Of a DNA stretch of 64,000 nt, positions 42,865 through 53,154 are shown in pieces. The translations under genes and the position numbers were made by a program. The notes beneath the pieces were generated by a model, which searched no databases, was not told the origin of the DNA, and was given only the letters and a program-made list of their open reading frames with translations. Position 1 is the first letter of the stretch; each line of letters opens with the position of its first letter. Origin of the DNA: Mesorhizobium loti (GTDB taxonomy: Bacteria; Pseudomonadota; Alphaproteobacteria; Rhizobiales; Rhizobiaceae); NCBI GenBank assembly GCA_002356515.1, contig AP017605.1, positions 1,922,001 to 1,986,000 on the forward strand, in the 5' to 3' direction.

Positions 42865-44298
42865 TTACTCCGCCGCCTCATACCCCGCGATGCCCTTGAT
42901 CTCGAGGAAATCCTCGAGGCCGTATTCGGCATATTCGCGGCCATTGCCCGACTGCTTGTAGCCGCCGAAGGGCAGGCCGGCGTCCCAGGCCGGGTAGTTG
43001 ATGTAGACATTGCCCGAGCGCATGCGTGCCGCGACGTCACGCGCCTTCTGGATGTCCTTGGCCTGGATGTAGGAGGCAAGACCATAGACGGTGTCGTTCG
43101 CCTGCTCCACCGCCTGTTCGACCGTGTCGTATGGCAGGATCGCCAGCACCGGCCCGAAGATTTCCTCGCGTGCGATGCGCATGTCGTGGGTGACGTCGGC
43201 GAACACGGTCGGCCTGACATAGTAGCCGCGGTTGAGTTCGGCCGGGCGGCCGGGGCCGCCGGCGACCAGCGTCGCCCCCTCGTCGATGCCGGCCTGGATC
43301 AGGTCCTGGATTTTGTCGAACTGGACCTGGCTGACGACCGGGCCAAGCTTGGTGTTGGCGCCGTCGGCCGGGCCGACCACGAACTTTTCCGCTGCTGCCT
43401 TGGCATAACCCGCCGCTTCGTCATGGCGGTCGCGCGGCACGAACATGCGGGTCGGCGCATTGCAGGACTGGCCGCTATTGCCGAAGCAGCCGGCGACGCC
43501 CTTGGTGACGGCGCGGGCGAGGTCGACATCCGGGAACAGGATGTTGGCCGACTTGCCGCCCAGTTCCTGATGCACGCGCTTGACGGTCTCGGCGGCCGCC
43601 TTGGCCACCAATATGCCGGCCCGGGTCGAGCCGGTGAACGACATCATGTCGACGTCGGGGTGGCTGGACAGCGCCTGGCCGACGCCGGGGCCGTCACCAT
43701 TGACGAGGTTGAACACGCCTTTCGGCACGCCGGCCTCGTCGATGATCTCGGCGAAGATGATGGCGTCGAGCGGCGCGATCTCTGACGGCTTCAGCACCAT
43801 GGTGCAGCCGGCGGCGAGTGCCGGGCCGACCTTGCAGGTGATCTGGTTCAGCGGCCAGTTCCACGGCGTGATCAGGCCGACGACGCCGATCGGCTCCTTG
43901 ACGATCAGCGAGGACCCTTTGACATGGCGGAACTGGAACGTCTTCAGCGTCTCCGCCATCTTCTCCAGATGCGCCTGGCCGACGCCGACCTGGCTGTCGA
44001 GCGCCATCTGGCGCGGCGCGCCCATCTCGCGCGACACGGCGAGCGCCAGGTCCTTGGAGCGCTTCTTGTAGACCGCGATGATGCGGTTGAGGATATCGAG
44101 GCGCTCTTCCACCGAGGTGAACCCGAACGTTTGGAAAGCGCGCTTGGCAGCGGCCACCGCCTTGTCGACATCGGCCTTGGAGCCGAGCGATATCTGCGCG
44201 AAGGCGTCCTCGGTCGACGGATCGATGACGTGGAGCGTGCTGGGCACGACAGGATCGACCCACGCGCCGTCAATATAGAACTGCAGATTGTGTGACAT
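42865..44298 (-). CDS. Aldehyde dehydrogenase family protein
   Basis: NAD(P)+-dependent aldehyde dehydrogenase of 477 residues. The cofactor site is in TPWNWPLNQITCKVGPALAA, the glutamate in HQELGGKSANI, the catalytic Cys in NSGQSCNAPTRM, and the late motif EIFGPVLAILPY is intact. A Shine-Dalgarno AAGGAG precedes the ATG. It stands alone, so the substrate is not suggested by context. Confidence 0.93.
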   Translation of the reverse strand: MSHNLQFYIDGAWVDPVVPSTLHVIDPSTEDAFAQISLGSKADVDKAVAAAKRAFQTFGFTSVEERLDILNRIIAVYKKRSKDLALAVSREMGAPRQMALDSQVGVGQAHLEKMAETLKTFQFRHVKGSSLIVKEPIGVVGLITPWNWPLNQITCKVGPALAAGCTMVLKPSEIAPLDAIIFAEIIDEAGVPKGVFNLVNGDGPGVGQALSSHPDVDMMSFTGSTRAGILVAKAAAETVKRVHQELGGKSANILFPDVDLARAVTKGVAGCFGNSGQSCNAPTRMFVPRDRHDEAAGYAKAAAEKFVVGPADGANTKLGPVVSQVQFDKIQDLIQAGIDEGATLVAGGPGRPAELNRGYYVRPTVFADVTHDMRIAREEIFGPVLAILPYDTVEQAVEQANDTVYGLASYIQAKDIQKARDVAARMRSGNVYINYPAWDAGLPFGGYKQSGNGREYAEYGLEDFLEIKGIAGYEAAE

Positions 44299-44469
44299 GG
44301 TTTTCTCCTTGGGGGCGCCGCATGGCCGTTCCGGCCGTCATATCCAGTCAGAAATAACGATGCACAAACGCCGCTGTCAAACGCAACCCCCGAAATGGTT
44401 GAGCCAGCGCGCCAGTGATTGAGCCAGAGGCGTTGGGCCAGCGAACCTGGCCGTTTCGATGGCGTAGGA

Positions 44470-44856
44470 TCATGACAGCAGCGCGTGTCCCGCCTCACCC
44501 AGATGCCGTCTCGCCGCTTCCTGATCCACCGCTTTCACCAGCAGGTGATCGCCGTCGAAGGTGGACACCAGGAAGATGCCCAGCCCGTTTTCCGACAGCG
44601 GCTGAATGACCGACAACACGATGCCGGTTTCGTCGAAAGCAAAGGGCCCCTGCAATTTGAAGGCGACCCAGTCGCCATCGTGCTTGACCGTGCCTGGAAC
44701 GCGATCCTGCAGGCACGTGATCGAAAGCTCGTCGTCGGTCCTGGTGATGCTGACGAAGCCTGGCCCGTCCGCCCAGCCGGGAATGCTGTCGCCTGCCCCG
44801 AGCCGCGAAATCGCATACGATCCGGGAAGTTGCCTCAATTTGACCCTGGCAGCCAT
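44470..44856 (-). CDS. ACT domain-containing protein
   Basis: Protein of 128 residues with a paired ACT-like fold of the CASTOR/ACT_7 kind: KLRQLPGSYAISRLG at the start, DELSITCLQDRVPG in the first lobe, and the second lobe FKLQGPFAFDETGIVLSVIQ followed by GIFLVSTFDGDHLLVK. Such proteins bind amino acids. It lies 24 bases upstream of nothing on its strand and 23 bases downstream of the GNAT gene, so a two-gene operon GNAT-ACT is likely. Confidence 0.87.
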   Translation of the reverse strand: MAARVKLRQLPGSYAISRLGAGDSIPGWADGPGFVSITRTDDELSITCLQDRVPGTVKHDGDWVAFKLQGPFAFDETGIVLSVIQPLSENGLGIFLVSTFDGDHLLVKAVDQEAARRHLGEAGHALLS

Positions 44857-44879
44857 CCGTCATGCCTCCGATTTGCCCG

Positions 44880-45347
44880 CTATCGCGTCAATCTCTTGCT
44901 CATATAGACCGTCATGCCGCCCATGAACGGCTCCTCCCGGTCGACCGTATAATCATGCTTTTTGTACAGCAACACATTGGCCTCGAAGGCGCCATTGGTC
45001 AGCAGGCGCAGCTCCGGGCGGCCCGCATCGAGCGCCCTCCGCTCTGCCCGCTCCAGCAGCAGCCGGCCGATCCCCCTGCCCTGCGCCTGCGGCGCGACGC
45101 AGACATTCTCGATCCACAGATGGTCGTCGGCCAGCATGGTTTCGATCATCCCGACGATACGGCCGTCGGCGACGGCGAGCTCGAACGGATGCTCGGCAAC
45201 GGCCTTGTCGTAATCGGCGCGCATCGGCAGCGGCTCGCGGCCGATCACCGGCACCCATTTGGCATAGGCCGCGCGCACGATGTCCCTGATCGCGGCGGCG
45301 TCAGCGGGCTCGGCCGGCCGAAACCGGATGGAAGACTTGATGATCAT
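44880..45347 (-). CDS. GNAT-family acetyltransferase
   Basis: N-acetyltransferase of 155 residues with an acetyl-CoA loop VAPQAQGRGIGRLLLERAER (Q-x2-G-x-G/A) and the N-terminal IRFRPAEPADAAAIRDIV. GGAG precedes the ATG at 45347. Directly upstream on the same strand lie a terminator hairpin with a T tract (45366-45395) and a 30-residue Arg-rich reading frame, so expression may be controlled by attenuation. The ACT gene follows 23 bases after its stop. Confidence 0.9.
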   Translation of the reverse strand: MIIKSSIRFRPAEPADAAAIRDIVRAAYAKWVPVIGREPLPMRADYDKAVAEHPFELAVADGRIVGMIETMLADDHLWIENVCVAPQAQGRGIGRLLLERAERRALDAGRPELRLLTNGAFEANVLLYKKHDYTVDREEPFMGGMTVYMSKRLTR

Positions 45348-45365
45348 GACAGTGCTCCAGGCATG

Positions 45366-45395
45366 AAAACCCCGCCGGCGTTGTCGCGGGCGGGG
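45366..45395 (-). terminator. Intrinsic terminator or attenuator before the GNAT gene
   Basis: On the minus strand CCCCGCC-N12-GGCGGGG is followed by TTTTC, a proper Rho-independent terminator ending about 18 bases before the GNAT start codon. No full gene ends upstream of it in this orientation, only the small frame at 45417-45509, so it looks like a leader terminator. Confidence 0.7.
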
Positions 45396-45416
45396 CTGGA
45401 AACGAAAGAACCGGAT

Positions 45417-45509
45417 TTATTGTGCCGGGTTTTGTCGTCGCGCAATCAGCTTGCCGCTCCGTGCTGGACGGCGGCGTCGCTGGGTGTTGGTGGGCGCGAG
45501 GGCGAACAT
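45417..45509 (-). CDS. Arg-rich leader ORF, 30 residues
   Basis: Short frame ending 21 bases before the terminator hairpin of the GNAT leader: MFALAPTNTQRRRRPARSGK followed by LIARRQNPAQ. Seven of the 30 codons are Arg, four of them consecutive, several being the rarer CGA/CGG. There is no clear Shine-Dalgarno, so it could be leaderless or untranslated. It is placed where an attenuator leader peptide would be; function is inferred from the layout only. Confidence 0.4.
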   Translation of the reverse strand: MFALAPTNTQRRRRPARSGKLIARRQNPAQ

Positions 45510-45569
45510 GACGGTAGGCTGACGCAAGTGGCACGATGCTGTCAAGGTTTGAAACTTGCGGCGCCCCCG

Positions 45570-45765
45570 AACGCTTCGTCATCCACGGGCGGAGCAAGGA
45601 GCGCAGCGACGCGGCGCAGACCCGAGGATCCATGCCGGGACTCTGAAGCGTCACTACGGTCCAGAATTCTGCACCGCTGCACTCCACGGCTGAGGTCGCG
45701 GCATGGATCCTCGGGTCTCCGCGACGCCGCTACGCGGCTGCTCCGCCCGTGGATGACGAAGCGTT
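45570..45765. repeat. Composite palindromic repeat, family A, copy 2
   Basis: Long inverted structure. The outer arms AACGCTTCGTCATCCACGGG and CCCGTGGATGACGAAGCGTT are exact complements, and the complementarity continues through the GGATCCATGCC and GGCATGGATCC parts of both units. The core of about 70 bases shares AGAATTCTGCACCG with copy 1 at 20579-20765. It fills most of the gap 45510-45795. Confidence 0.85.
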
Positions 45766-45795
45766 GTGCTCTTCCGCCAATCGCCTAGGAGGCGC

Positions 45796-45955
45796 TCAAT
45801 ACTCCTGCGCCGTCGGCCGAAACAGGATCTATCTGATGTCGACCTCGTCGGGCTGGCTCATGGCGAACGCCACGGTCCCGGCGAAGGAATCCGCCGGTAT
45901 CTCCACCCGGTCGTAGAGCGCGTGCAAGCCCTCGGCGACATCGGGCCCTGTCCGC
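45796..45955 (-). pseudogene. 3' remnant of a short-chain dehydrogenase gene
   Basis: In the minus-strand frame directly following the aldo/keto reductase stop one reads ADSFAGTVAFAMSQPDEVDI, then R, an in-frame TAG, and ILFRPTAQEY with a TGA. SDR proteins of this type normally end ...VDxNEILFRPT, so two codons (Asn-Glu) have become Arg-stop. Nothing of the first 200 residues remains. The fragment begins within two bases of the reductase stop, which suggests a deletion that joined the two genes. Confidence 0.7.
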
Positions 45956-45956
45956 C

Positions 45957-47322
<1,366 letters not shown>

Positions 47323-47326
47323 TTTC

Positions 47327-47665
47327 CTATTCCTTTTTCTCGGCGTCGGTCTGCTCGAAGACCTTGCGGGCAACGCCGATCGCGGTGCTTGCAACGGGCC
47401 ATCCGGCGTAAAAGGCGAGATGCGTGATGGTTTCGATAAGTTCGTCGCGGGTGACGCCGTTGTCGAGCGCTCGCTTCATGTGGAAAGGCATTTCATTGAT
47501 CCGGTAGGTCGAGATCAGGCTGCTGACGGTGACGAGGCTGCGGTCGCGCGGCGAGAGGCCGGGCCGCTTCCAGACATCGCCGAACAACACCTCGTCAGTG
47601 TATTTGCCGAGCGCGGGTGCGATATCGGCGAACGGATTCCTGTGCGGCACTGGTGCATCGGTCAT
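47327..47665 (-). CDS. Carboxymuconolactone decarboxylase-family protein
   Basis: AhpD/CMD-fold protein of 112 residues with the helices [20 protein letters not shown] and [20 protein letters not shown]. The CxxC motif of AhpD peroxidases is absent, so it belongs to the decarboxylase-like group. The start at 47665 overlaps the cupin stop (ATGA). With the cupin and DUF2255 genes it forms a set often found next to aldo/keto reductases and LysR regulators. Confidence 0.9.
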   Translation of the reverse strand: MTDAPVPHRNPFADIAPALGKYTDEVLFGDVWKRPGLSPRDRSLVTVSSLISTYRINEMPFHMKRALDNGVTRDELIETITHLAFYAGWPVASTAIGVARKVFEQTDAEKKE

Positions 47666-48114
47666 GGTGCTTTCCTTCGTTGCGGCATCGGTTCGGGGCG
47701 CAAGGCGCTGATGCTTGCCCAAACCCCGTATTGTTTGTCGGTAACATGCTCCATCCAGTCGACGACCTTGCCGTCGAGGGCTTCGGCAATGGCGATGTGG
47801 CTCATGGCCGTGGTCGGTGCCGCGCCATGCCAGTGCTTTTCGCCGGGCGCGAACCAGACGATGTCGCCGGGGCGGATCGGTTCGATCGGCCCGCCCTCAC
47901 GCTGGACCAGGCCGGCGCCCGACAGCACGATCAGCGTCTGGCCGAGCGGATGCGTGTGCCAGGCAGTGCGCGCGCCGGGCTCGAAAGTCACCGTGGCGCC
48001 ACCGACCCGGGCAGGCTCGCTGCCCTTGAAGGGCGCATCGACGCGCACCGTACCGCTGAAGTAATCGGTGGGGCCTTTTGCGGAAGGCTGCGAGCCGCTT
48101 CGCTTGATATCCAT
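47662..48114 (-). CDS. Cupin-domain protein
   Basis: Small cupin of 150 residues. The first cupin motif is [20 protein letters not shown] (His ligands) and the second [19 protein letters not shown] 48114 (MDIKRSGS) is preceded by AAGGG, so the longer frame to 48267 is not used. It leads the four-gene operon and is divergent from the LysR gene at 48267. Cupin-CMD pairs frequently act together, but no reaction is assigned. Confidence 0.9.
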   Translation of the reverse strand: MDIKRSGSQPSAKGPTDYFSGTVRVDAPFKGSEPARVGGATVTFEPGARTAWHTHPLGQTLIVLSGAGLVQREGGPIEPIRPGDIVWFAPGEKHWHGAAPTTAMSHIAIAEALDGKVVDWMEHVTDKQYGVWASISALRPEPMPQRRKAP

Positions 48115-48180
48115 GGTTTTTCCCTTGTCGACGCCGGGCAGGACACTGGCACCGGCATCCGGGCCGCCGATTTCGGACAG

Positions 48181-48217
48181 CCAATCGTGATGGCGTCTAT
48201 TTAGCGCCTGCGATTGG
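48181..48217. promoter_or_regulatory. Candidate LysR site between cupin operon and LysR gene
   Basis: Inverted repeat CCAATCG (48181-48187) and CGATTGG (48211-48217) surrounding an inner GGCG/CGCC pair with an AT-rich TCTATTTA centre, placed in the middle of the divergent intergenic region. Confidence 0.5.
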
Positions 48218-48266
48218 TCCGGATTAGGTGCTATATCCAGCATGTACTTATGAGGAGAGCTCATCA

Positions 48267-49160
48267 ATGCCGCGAGACAATCTGAACGAGCTGACCGCCT
48301 TCCTCGCCGTTGCGCGCGAGAAGAGTTTCACCAGGGCGGCGGCGCAGCTTGGCGTCTCGCAATCGGCGCTCAGCCACACGGTGCGCGCGCTGGAGGAGCG
48401 GCTCGGCGTGCGCCTGCTCACCCGCACGACGCGCAGCGTGTCGCCCACAGAGGCCGGCGAGCGCCTGGTGCGCTCGGTCGGACCACGGCTCGACGAGATC
48501 GAGGCCGAACTCACCGCGCTCAGCGCCTTGCGCGAAAAGCCCGCCGGCACCATTCGCATCACCGCCGGCGAGCACGCCGCCGACGCCGTGCTGTGGCCGG
48601 CGATCGCGCGGCTCTTGCCGGACTATCCCGACATCAGGGTCGAGATCATCGTCGACTACGGCCTGACCGACATTGTCGCCGAGCGCTATGATGCCGGCGT
48701 GCGGCTTGGCGAACAGGTGGCGCACGACATGATCGCGGTGCGCATCGGCCCCGACATGCGCATGGCGGTGGTCGGCGCGCCGGCCTATTTCGACCGGCAC
48801 CCCAAGCCGCGCGTGCCGCAGGACCTGACCACTCACAATTGCATCAATCTGCGCCTGCCGACCTATGGCGGGCTCTATGCCTGGGAATTCGAGAAATCCG
48901 GGCGCGAACTGAAAGTGCGCGTCGAGGGCCAGTTGATCTTCAACACGGCGGCTCTGCGCATGAATGCGGTGCTCGCCGGCCTTGGCCTGGCCTATCTGCC
49001 GCAGGATCAGGTGAAGGCGCATCTGGCGGACGGCCGGCTGGTGCGGGTGCTGGCCGACTGGTGCCCGCCCTTCCCCGGCTACCACCTCTATTACCCCAGC
49101 CGCCGCCAAGCGACGCCGGCCTTCTCGCTGCTGGTCGATGCGCTGCGCTACCGGGGCTAG
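48267..49160 (+). CDS. LysR-family transcriptional regulator
   Basis: LysR-type regulator of 297 residues with the helix-turn-helix in [20 protein letters not shown] and [20 protein letters not shown], and the domain boundary [21 protein letters not shown] 48267 has GAGGAGAGC upstream. It is divergent from the cupin-CMD-DUF2255-AKR operon and is the likely regulator of it. Confidence 0.93.
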   Translation: MPRDNLNELTAFLAVAREKSFTRAAAQLGVSQSALSHTVRALEERLGVRLLTRTTRSVSPTEAGERLVRSVGPRLDEIEAELTALSALREKPAGTIRITAGEHAADAVLWPAIARLLPDYPDIRVEIIVDYGLTDIVAERYDAGVRLGEQVAHDMIAVRIGPDMRMAVVGAPAYFDRHPKPRVPQDLTTHNCINLRLPTYGGLYAWEFEKSGRELKVRVEGQLIFNTAALRMNAVLAGLGLAYLPQDQVKAHLADGRLVRVLADWCPPFPGYHLYYPSRRQATPAFSLLVDALRYRG

Positions 49161-49228
49161 AACGTCTGGACTGTATTCGCGGTCGTTCTATCTTCGCGAT
49201 CAAGCCTGATCTTTGCGGAGCCATCGCC

Positions 49229-49606
49229 GTGACCGAAACCGACCTCTACCGAGGCTACATCGACTGCCTCAACAACCAGGATTGGGAGCGGCTGCATCGC
49301 TTCGTTCATGACGAGGTGCACTACAACAGTGAGCGCGTCGGGCTATCAGGCTACCGCGCCATGCTGGAGCGGGATTTTCGCGAAATCCCGGACCTCTATT
49401 TCGACGTCCAGTTGCTGATCTCCGATCCGCCCTTCATCGCCAGCCGCCTGCAGTTCAACTGCACGCCGAAAGGAACCTTCTTCGGCCTGCCCATCAATGG
49501 CCGCAAAGTCTCGTTCAGCGAGAACGTGTTCTATGAATTTCTGAACGACCGGATCAGGAATGTCTGGTCGGTCATCGACAAGGCGGCGATCGAAGCGCAG
49601 CTTTAG
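49229..49606 (+). CDS. Ester cyclase-like SnoaL-fold protein
   Basis: Protein of 125 residues with the polyketide-cyclase/SnoaL pattern: LYRGYIDCLNNQDWERLHRF, FVHDEVHYN, GYRAMLERDFREIPDLYFDV, and RLQFNCTPKGTFFGLPINGR. The start is GTG 49229 with GGAG eight bases upstream; the longer frame from 48839 overlaps the LysR gene. The fold binds small hydrophobic molecules; a substrate is not suggested. Confidence 0.87.
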   Translation: MTETDLYRGYIDCLNNQDWERLHRFVHDEVHYNSERVGLSGYRAMLERDFREIPDLYFDVQLLISDPPFIASRLQFNCTPKGTFFGLPINGRKVSFSENVFYEFLNDRIRNVWSVIDKAAIEAQL

Positions 49607-49666
49607 AATCTGTTGAGCCATCACGGCTGCTTAGGTTTTCAACGCGGTAGCGTGCCTGGAGGTCAC

Positions 49667-49728
49667 GGCATGGATCCTAGGGTCTCCGCGACGTCGCTTC
49701 GCGACTGCTACGCCCTAGGATCCATGCC
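49667..49728. repeat. Palindromic repeat, family A, single short unit
   Basis: Perfect 16-bp arms GGCATGGATCCTAGGG and CCCTAGGATCCATGCC around a 30-base centre that itself folds (CGCGA/TCGCG). Same GGATCC-containing arm sequence as copies 1 and 2 at 20579 and 45570. It occupies part of the 49607-49995 gap; the rest has only the hairpin at 49919-49946. Confidence 0.85.
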
Positions 49729-49918
49729 ATTACAGTGGCCGACGAGTGCAACGGTCCAGTATTGTCTGGCGCGCCATTGTCTCCTGTCCAGTCGGCTTGA
49801 GGCGCTAATGGGGTCGGACGTTCCCTCGTTGCCCAGCTGGGCAATAATCACCGATCGTTCGCAAAAATCGATCATTCTAACCAAAACAATTCGTTGGAAA
49901 GATCGGTTCAGGAATGGC

Positions 49919-49946
49919 ATTCTCCAGGGGTACTCGCCTGGAGAAT
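49919..49946. promoter_or_regulatory. Hairpin upstream of the YeiH gene
   Basis: Perfect 10-bp inverted repeat ATTCTCCAGG-N8-CCTGGAGAAT, ending 49 bases before the YeiH start. It could be an operator or a leader hairpin; a preceding AT-rich stretch (AACCAAAACAATTCG) may hold the promoter. Confidence 0.5.
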
Positions 49947-49995
49947 TGCATTGTCTTCCGCCACCCGTATCGCGAACGATATTCCGAAAAGCCTC

Positions 49996-51015
49996 ATGCC
50001 GGCCGATCTGGCCGCTGGCCGCAAGCGGCTCGATTCGGTGTGGAACGGCGTCATCCCCGGCATCGTGCTGGTGGCAATGATCACGGCCGTGGCCTTCTCC
50101 GCGCACAATGTCTCCGGCTTTGCCCTGTTCAGCCCGATGATCCTCGCCGTTGTCGCCGGCATGGTCTATTCCAACGTGCTCGGCACGCCGGCGCATGCCA
50201 AGGCGGGCATCGCCTTCTCGCAAAAGCGCCTGCTGCGCTTCGCCATCGTGCTGCTCGGCTTCCAGCTGACGCTCGGCCAGGTCGCCTCGATCGGCGCCGG
50301 CGGCGTCGGCATTGTCGCGGCGACGCTTGGCGCCACCTTTCTCTTCACCATCACGCTTGGCCGGCTGATCGGCGTCGACCGCAAGCTGGCGCAGCTGATT
50401 GCCGCCGGCACTTCGATCTGCGGCGCCTCGGCCATCGTCGCCACCAACATCGTCACCGATGCGCGCGACGAGGACGTCACCTATGCCGTCGCCTCGATCA
50501 CCCTGTTCGGCACCGTCGCCATGCTCGGCTTCCCGCTGCTGGCGCCGGTGCTCGGCCTCGACCAGCACGCTTTCGGCCTGTGGGCCGGCGCCTCGATCCA
50601 TGAGGTGGCGCAAGTCATCGGCGCCGGCTTCCAGAACGGCACCCAGTCCGGCGAGATCGCCACCGTGGCCAAGCTGACCCGCGTCGCCATGCTGGCGCCG
50701 ATGGTCATCGCGCTCGGCCTGATGGCGCGTCGCAAGATGAGCGGCGACCAGCAGACCGCGCGGCCGCCCATGCCGTGGTTCGTCGCCGCTTTCGTCGCCG
50801 TCGTGGTGCTGAACAGCCTGGTCACCGTGCCCGCCGAAGTGAAGGCGGCCATGGCGCTCGCCACCACCATCATGCTGACCATGGGGCTCGCCGCCATGGG
50901 CTTGCAGGCCGACATTTCGCAGCTGCGCTCGCGCGGCCTGCGCCCGCTGGCGCTCGCCTTCTCCGCCTTCCTGTTCATCGGCTGCTTTAGCTTGATGCTG
51001 GTGAAGTTCGCTTAA
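49996..51015 (+). CDS. YeiH/UPF0324-family putative sulfate exporter
   Basis: Membrane protein of 339 residues with about ten helices and the family block [20 protein letters not shown], then [14 protein letters not shown] and [14 protein letters not shown]. YeiH proteins are predicted exporters of sulfate or related anions. ATG 49996 begins just before the conserved [19 protein letters not shown]; the longer frame from 49894 includes the leader hairpin. A LysR regulator often accompanies yeiH but none is adjacent here. Confidence 0.9.
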   Translation: MPADLAAGRKRLDSVWNGVIPGIVLVAMITAVAFSAHNVSGFALFSPMILAVVAGMVYSNVLGTPAHAKAGIAFSQKRLLRFAIVLLGFQLTLGQVASIGAGGVGIVAATLGATFLFTITLGRLIGVDRKLAQLIAAGTSICGASAIVATNIVTDARDEDVTYAVASITLFGTVAMLGFPLLAPVLGLDQHAFGLWAGASIHEVAQVIGAGFQNGTQSGEIATVAKLTRVAMLAPMVIALGLMARRKMSGDQQTARPPMPWFVAAFVAVVVLNSLVTVPAEVKAAMALATTIMLTMGLAAMGLQADISQLRSRGLRPLALAFSAFLFIGCFSLMLVKFA

Positions 51016-51219
51016 GGCTCGCAAGCAGCGCTCCACGGCAACGCCGTCGGCGCCGGTCCTCAATCGCGATCAAGCACGTCCTCGATCATGATCGAGGTCT
51101 CCCTCTGCGTTCGTATCCGCCGATATCGCGGCATGAACACAGCAACCGAACCGCCAATTGGAGGAAAGCCAGACCTCCAGCCCCAGCCTTGGCGCACGCG
51201 TTCGGCAACGGAGATCTCA

Positions 51220-52269
51220 ATGAAATTCTGGACCACGCTTTGCACAATTCTCGTTTCGACGATGCTGATGTTGAACGCGAGCATTGCCGGCGACACCGTC
51301 GGCGTTCGCCACTTCGCCGCCCCGTCCAGGGAACGCGGCACGGATCTCGACGTGACTGTCTGGTATCCGGCGGAACCAGGTGGCGAGGCGGTCAACCTTG
51401 GCGACAGCGAGCTGTTCGTCGGCACATCGGCCATGCGCGATGCGCCGATATCAGGCGGAAAATTCCCGCTGATCCTGCTGTCGCACGGCGCCGGCCTGGC
51501 GGGGACGCCGCAAGCGCTGAGCTGGATTGCAACGCCTTTGGCCAGGCAAGGCTTCGTCGTTGCCGCCCCGACGCACCCCGGAAATGGCGGGAAAAACAGA
51601 TCCGCCGCCGAGACGATGAAACTCTGGTTGCGCCCCGCCGATCTCACGGCGACACTGGACGCGATCGGCAAGGACACGTTCTTCGGCGATCATTTCGAGC
51701 AAGGCAAAATCGGCGTTCTCGGTCTTTCCATGGGCGGCAACACGGCACTGGCGATCGCCGGCGCCCGCGTCGACCCCGAACGGCTGGCGGCCTATTGCGA
51801 TACGGACGCGCTCAACGCATCGCTTTGCCAGTGGGTCAGGCAAAGCGGCGTCGATCTCCACGCCATGGATCTGCAGCCCGCCAGCCGCGACAACACAGAC
51901 GAGCGCATCCGCTTCGCCATGGCGATCGATCCCGCCCCGGTCGATGTCCTTGACGCCAGAAGCTTCGCCGGCATCGGGATCCCGCTCGCCATCGTCAATC
52001 TCGGCCAGCCAGGAAAGATCCCCGCGACCGCCGATGCTTCCGGCATCGCGAAGGCGATTGCAAATGCGAGCTACGCCACGATCGAGGATGCCAGCCACTA
52101 CAGCATGTTCGGTGAGTGCAAGCCAGGCGCGGCGGAGATTGTCGTGTCCGAAGAGATCGGCGATCCGGTGTGCGATGATGGGGGTGGGCGATCACGCGGG
52201 GAGATTCATGCGCAGCTGATAGAGATGGCGACTGCGGCTTTCACGCGCGCGCTGAAGGCGGGACGATAA
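51220..52269 (+). CDS. Secreted dienelactone hydrolase-type alpha/beta hydrolase
   Basis: Exported hydrolase of 349 residues with a signal peptide (residues 1-23, ending ASIAG). The fold shows VTVWYPAEPG, LILLSHGAGLAG (oxyanion region), the nucleophile in GVLGLSMGGNTAL, and a late His in EDASHYSMF. Similar to plasma PAF-acetylhydrolase/dienelactone hydrolase-like proteins of proteobacteria. ATG 51220 is preceded by GGAG. It is a single gene followed by a palindromic repeat. Confidence 0.9.
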   Translation: MKFWTTLCTILVSTMLMLNASIAGDTVGVRHFAAPSRERGTDLDVTVWYPAEPGGEAVNLGDSELFVGTSAMRDAPISGGKFPLILLSHGAGLAGTPQALSWIATPLARQGFVVAAPTHPGNGGKNRSAAETMKLWLRPADLTATLDAIGKDTFFGDHFEQGKIGVLGLSMGGNTALAIAGARVDPERLAAYCDTDALNASLCQWVRQSGVDLHAMDLQPASRDNTDERIRFAMAIDPAPVDVLDARSFAGIGIPLAIVNLGQPGKIPATADASGIAKAIANASYATIEDASHYSMFGECKPGAAEIVVSEEIGDPVCDDGGGRSRGEIHAQLIEMATAAFTRALKAGR

Positions 52270-52281
52270 GCTTGCGAGGTA

Positions 52282-52468
52282 GCGCTCTACGACGCCCCCC
52301 TCTGTCCTGCCGGACATCTCCCCCACAAGGGGGGAGATTGGATGTCACCACTGCCTTCGCCAATCTTCGACGTTGCAGGAGGAGAGCCGGCGCCAAAGCT
52401 GCCAATCTCCCCACCCGTGGGGGAGATGTCCGGCAGGACAGAGGGGGGCGCCGTAGAACTCGGCGCTT
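52282..52468. repeat. Composite palindromic repeat, family B
   Basis: Long inverted repeat. The left half contains CCCCCCTCTGTCCTGCCGGA and the right half TCCGGCAGGACAGAGGGGGG, exact complements, followed inward by CATCTCCCCCAC and GTGGGGGAGATG and by GGGAGATTGG and CCAATCTCCC. About 55 unpaired bases lie between the two units. The structure lies between the stop of the hydrolase and the convergent fRMsr gene. Confidence 0.85.
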
Positions 52469-52484
52469 ATCCAGTGACGAGCGC

Positions 52485-52982
52485 TCAGTCCTCGAACGAG
52501 CTCGCAGCCGCATAGATCGCCGCCAGCGTCTCGATACCCGCCTGGTCGGCCTGGTCGAACCGGCCGGGCAGCGGGCTGTCGAGGTCGAGCACGCCGAAGA
52601 CGCCTTCATCGTCTTCGAGCAGCACGACCAGTTCCGAGCGCGAATCGGCATCGCAGGCGATGTGGCCGGGGAAATCATGCACGTCCTTGATCAGCATCGA
52701 GGTGCCGAGTTGAACCGCCGTTCCGCACACGCCCTTGCCGACGGCGATGCGCACGCAGGCCGGCTTGCCCTGGAAGGGTCCCAGCACCAGCTCCTCGTCC
52801 GAGGCGAGGAAATAGAAGCCGGCCCAGTTGAGGTCGGGCACCATCTGGAAGATCAGCGCCGCGGTGTTGGCGGCATTGGCGATCGAGTCGCTTTCGCCTT
52901 CGAGCAGCGCTTTCAGCTGGGCGGCGAGGTCGCGATAGAACGCGGCCTTGTCTGACGTATCGATGGCCTTGGCCGCGAACAT
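52485..52982 (-). CDS. Free methionine-R-sulfoxide reductase, GAF type
   Basis: Single GAF domain of 165 residues (fRMsr/YebR type) reducing free Met-R-sulfoxide with thioredoxin or glutaredoxin. All three active-site cysteines are present, at Cys76 (KPACVRIA), Cys86 (GKGVCGTAV) and Cys110 (HIACDADSRSE). The ATG at 52982 is preceded by GGAG; the longer frame to 53114 is not supported. It belongs to the oxidative-damage repair set of the cell. Confidence 0.93.
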   Translation of the reverse strand: MFAAKAIDTSDKAAFYRDLAAQLKALLEGESDSIANAANTAALIFQMVPDLNWAGFYFLASDEELVLGPFQGKPACVRIAVGKGVCGTAVQLGTSMLIKDVHDFPGHIACDADSRSELVVLLEDDEGVFGVLDLDSPLPGRFDQADQAGIETLAAIYAAASSFED

Positions 52983-53154
52983 GGCTTGTCTCCGAACTGA
53001 GAATCGCGGTTCCGTTTCCGCAAGCTGCACCAAACGACCACCACACGACATTAGCGTGAATTCCAGTCGCCGCGAAAGTCGGAAGAAGATGCCCTGTCCG
53101 GCATTCGGCAGCACGGCATCGAACCGTGCTGCCTTGATCAGGAAGGCAAGTCCA

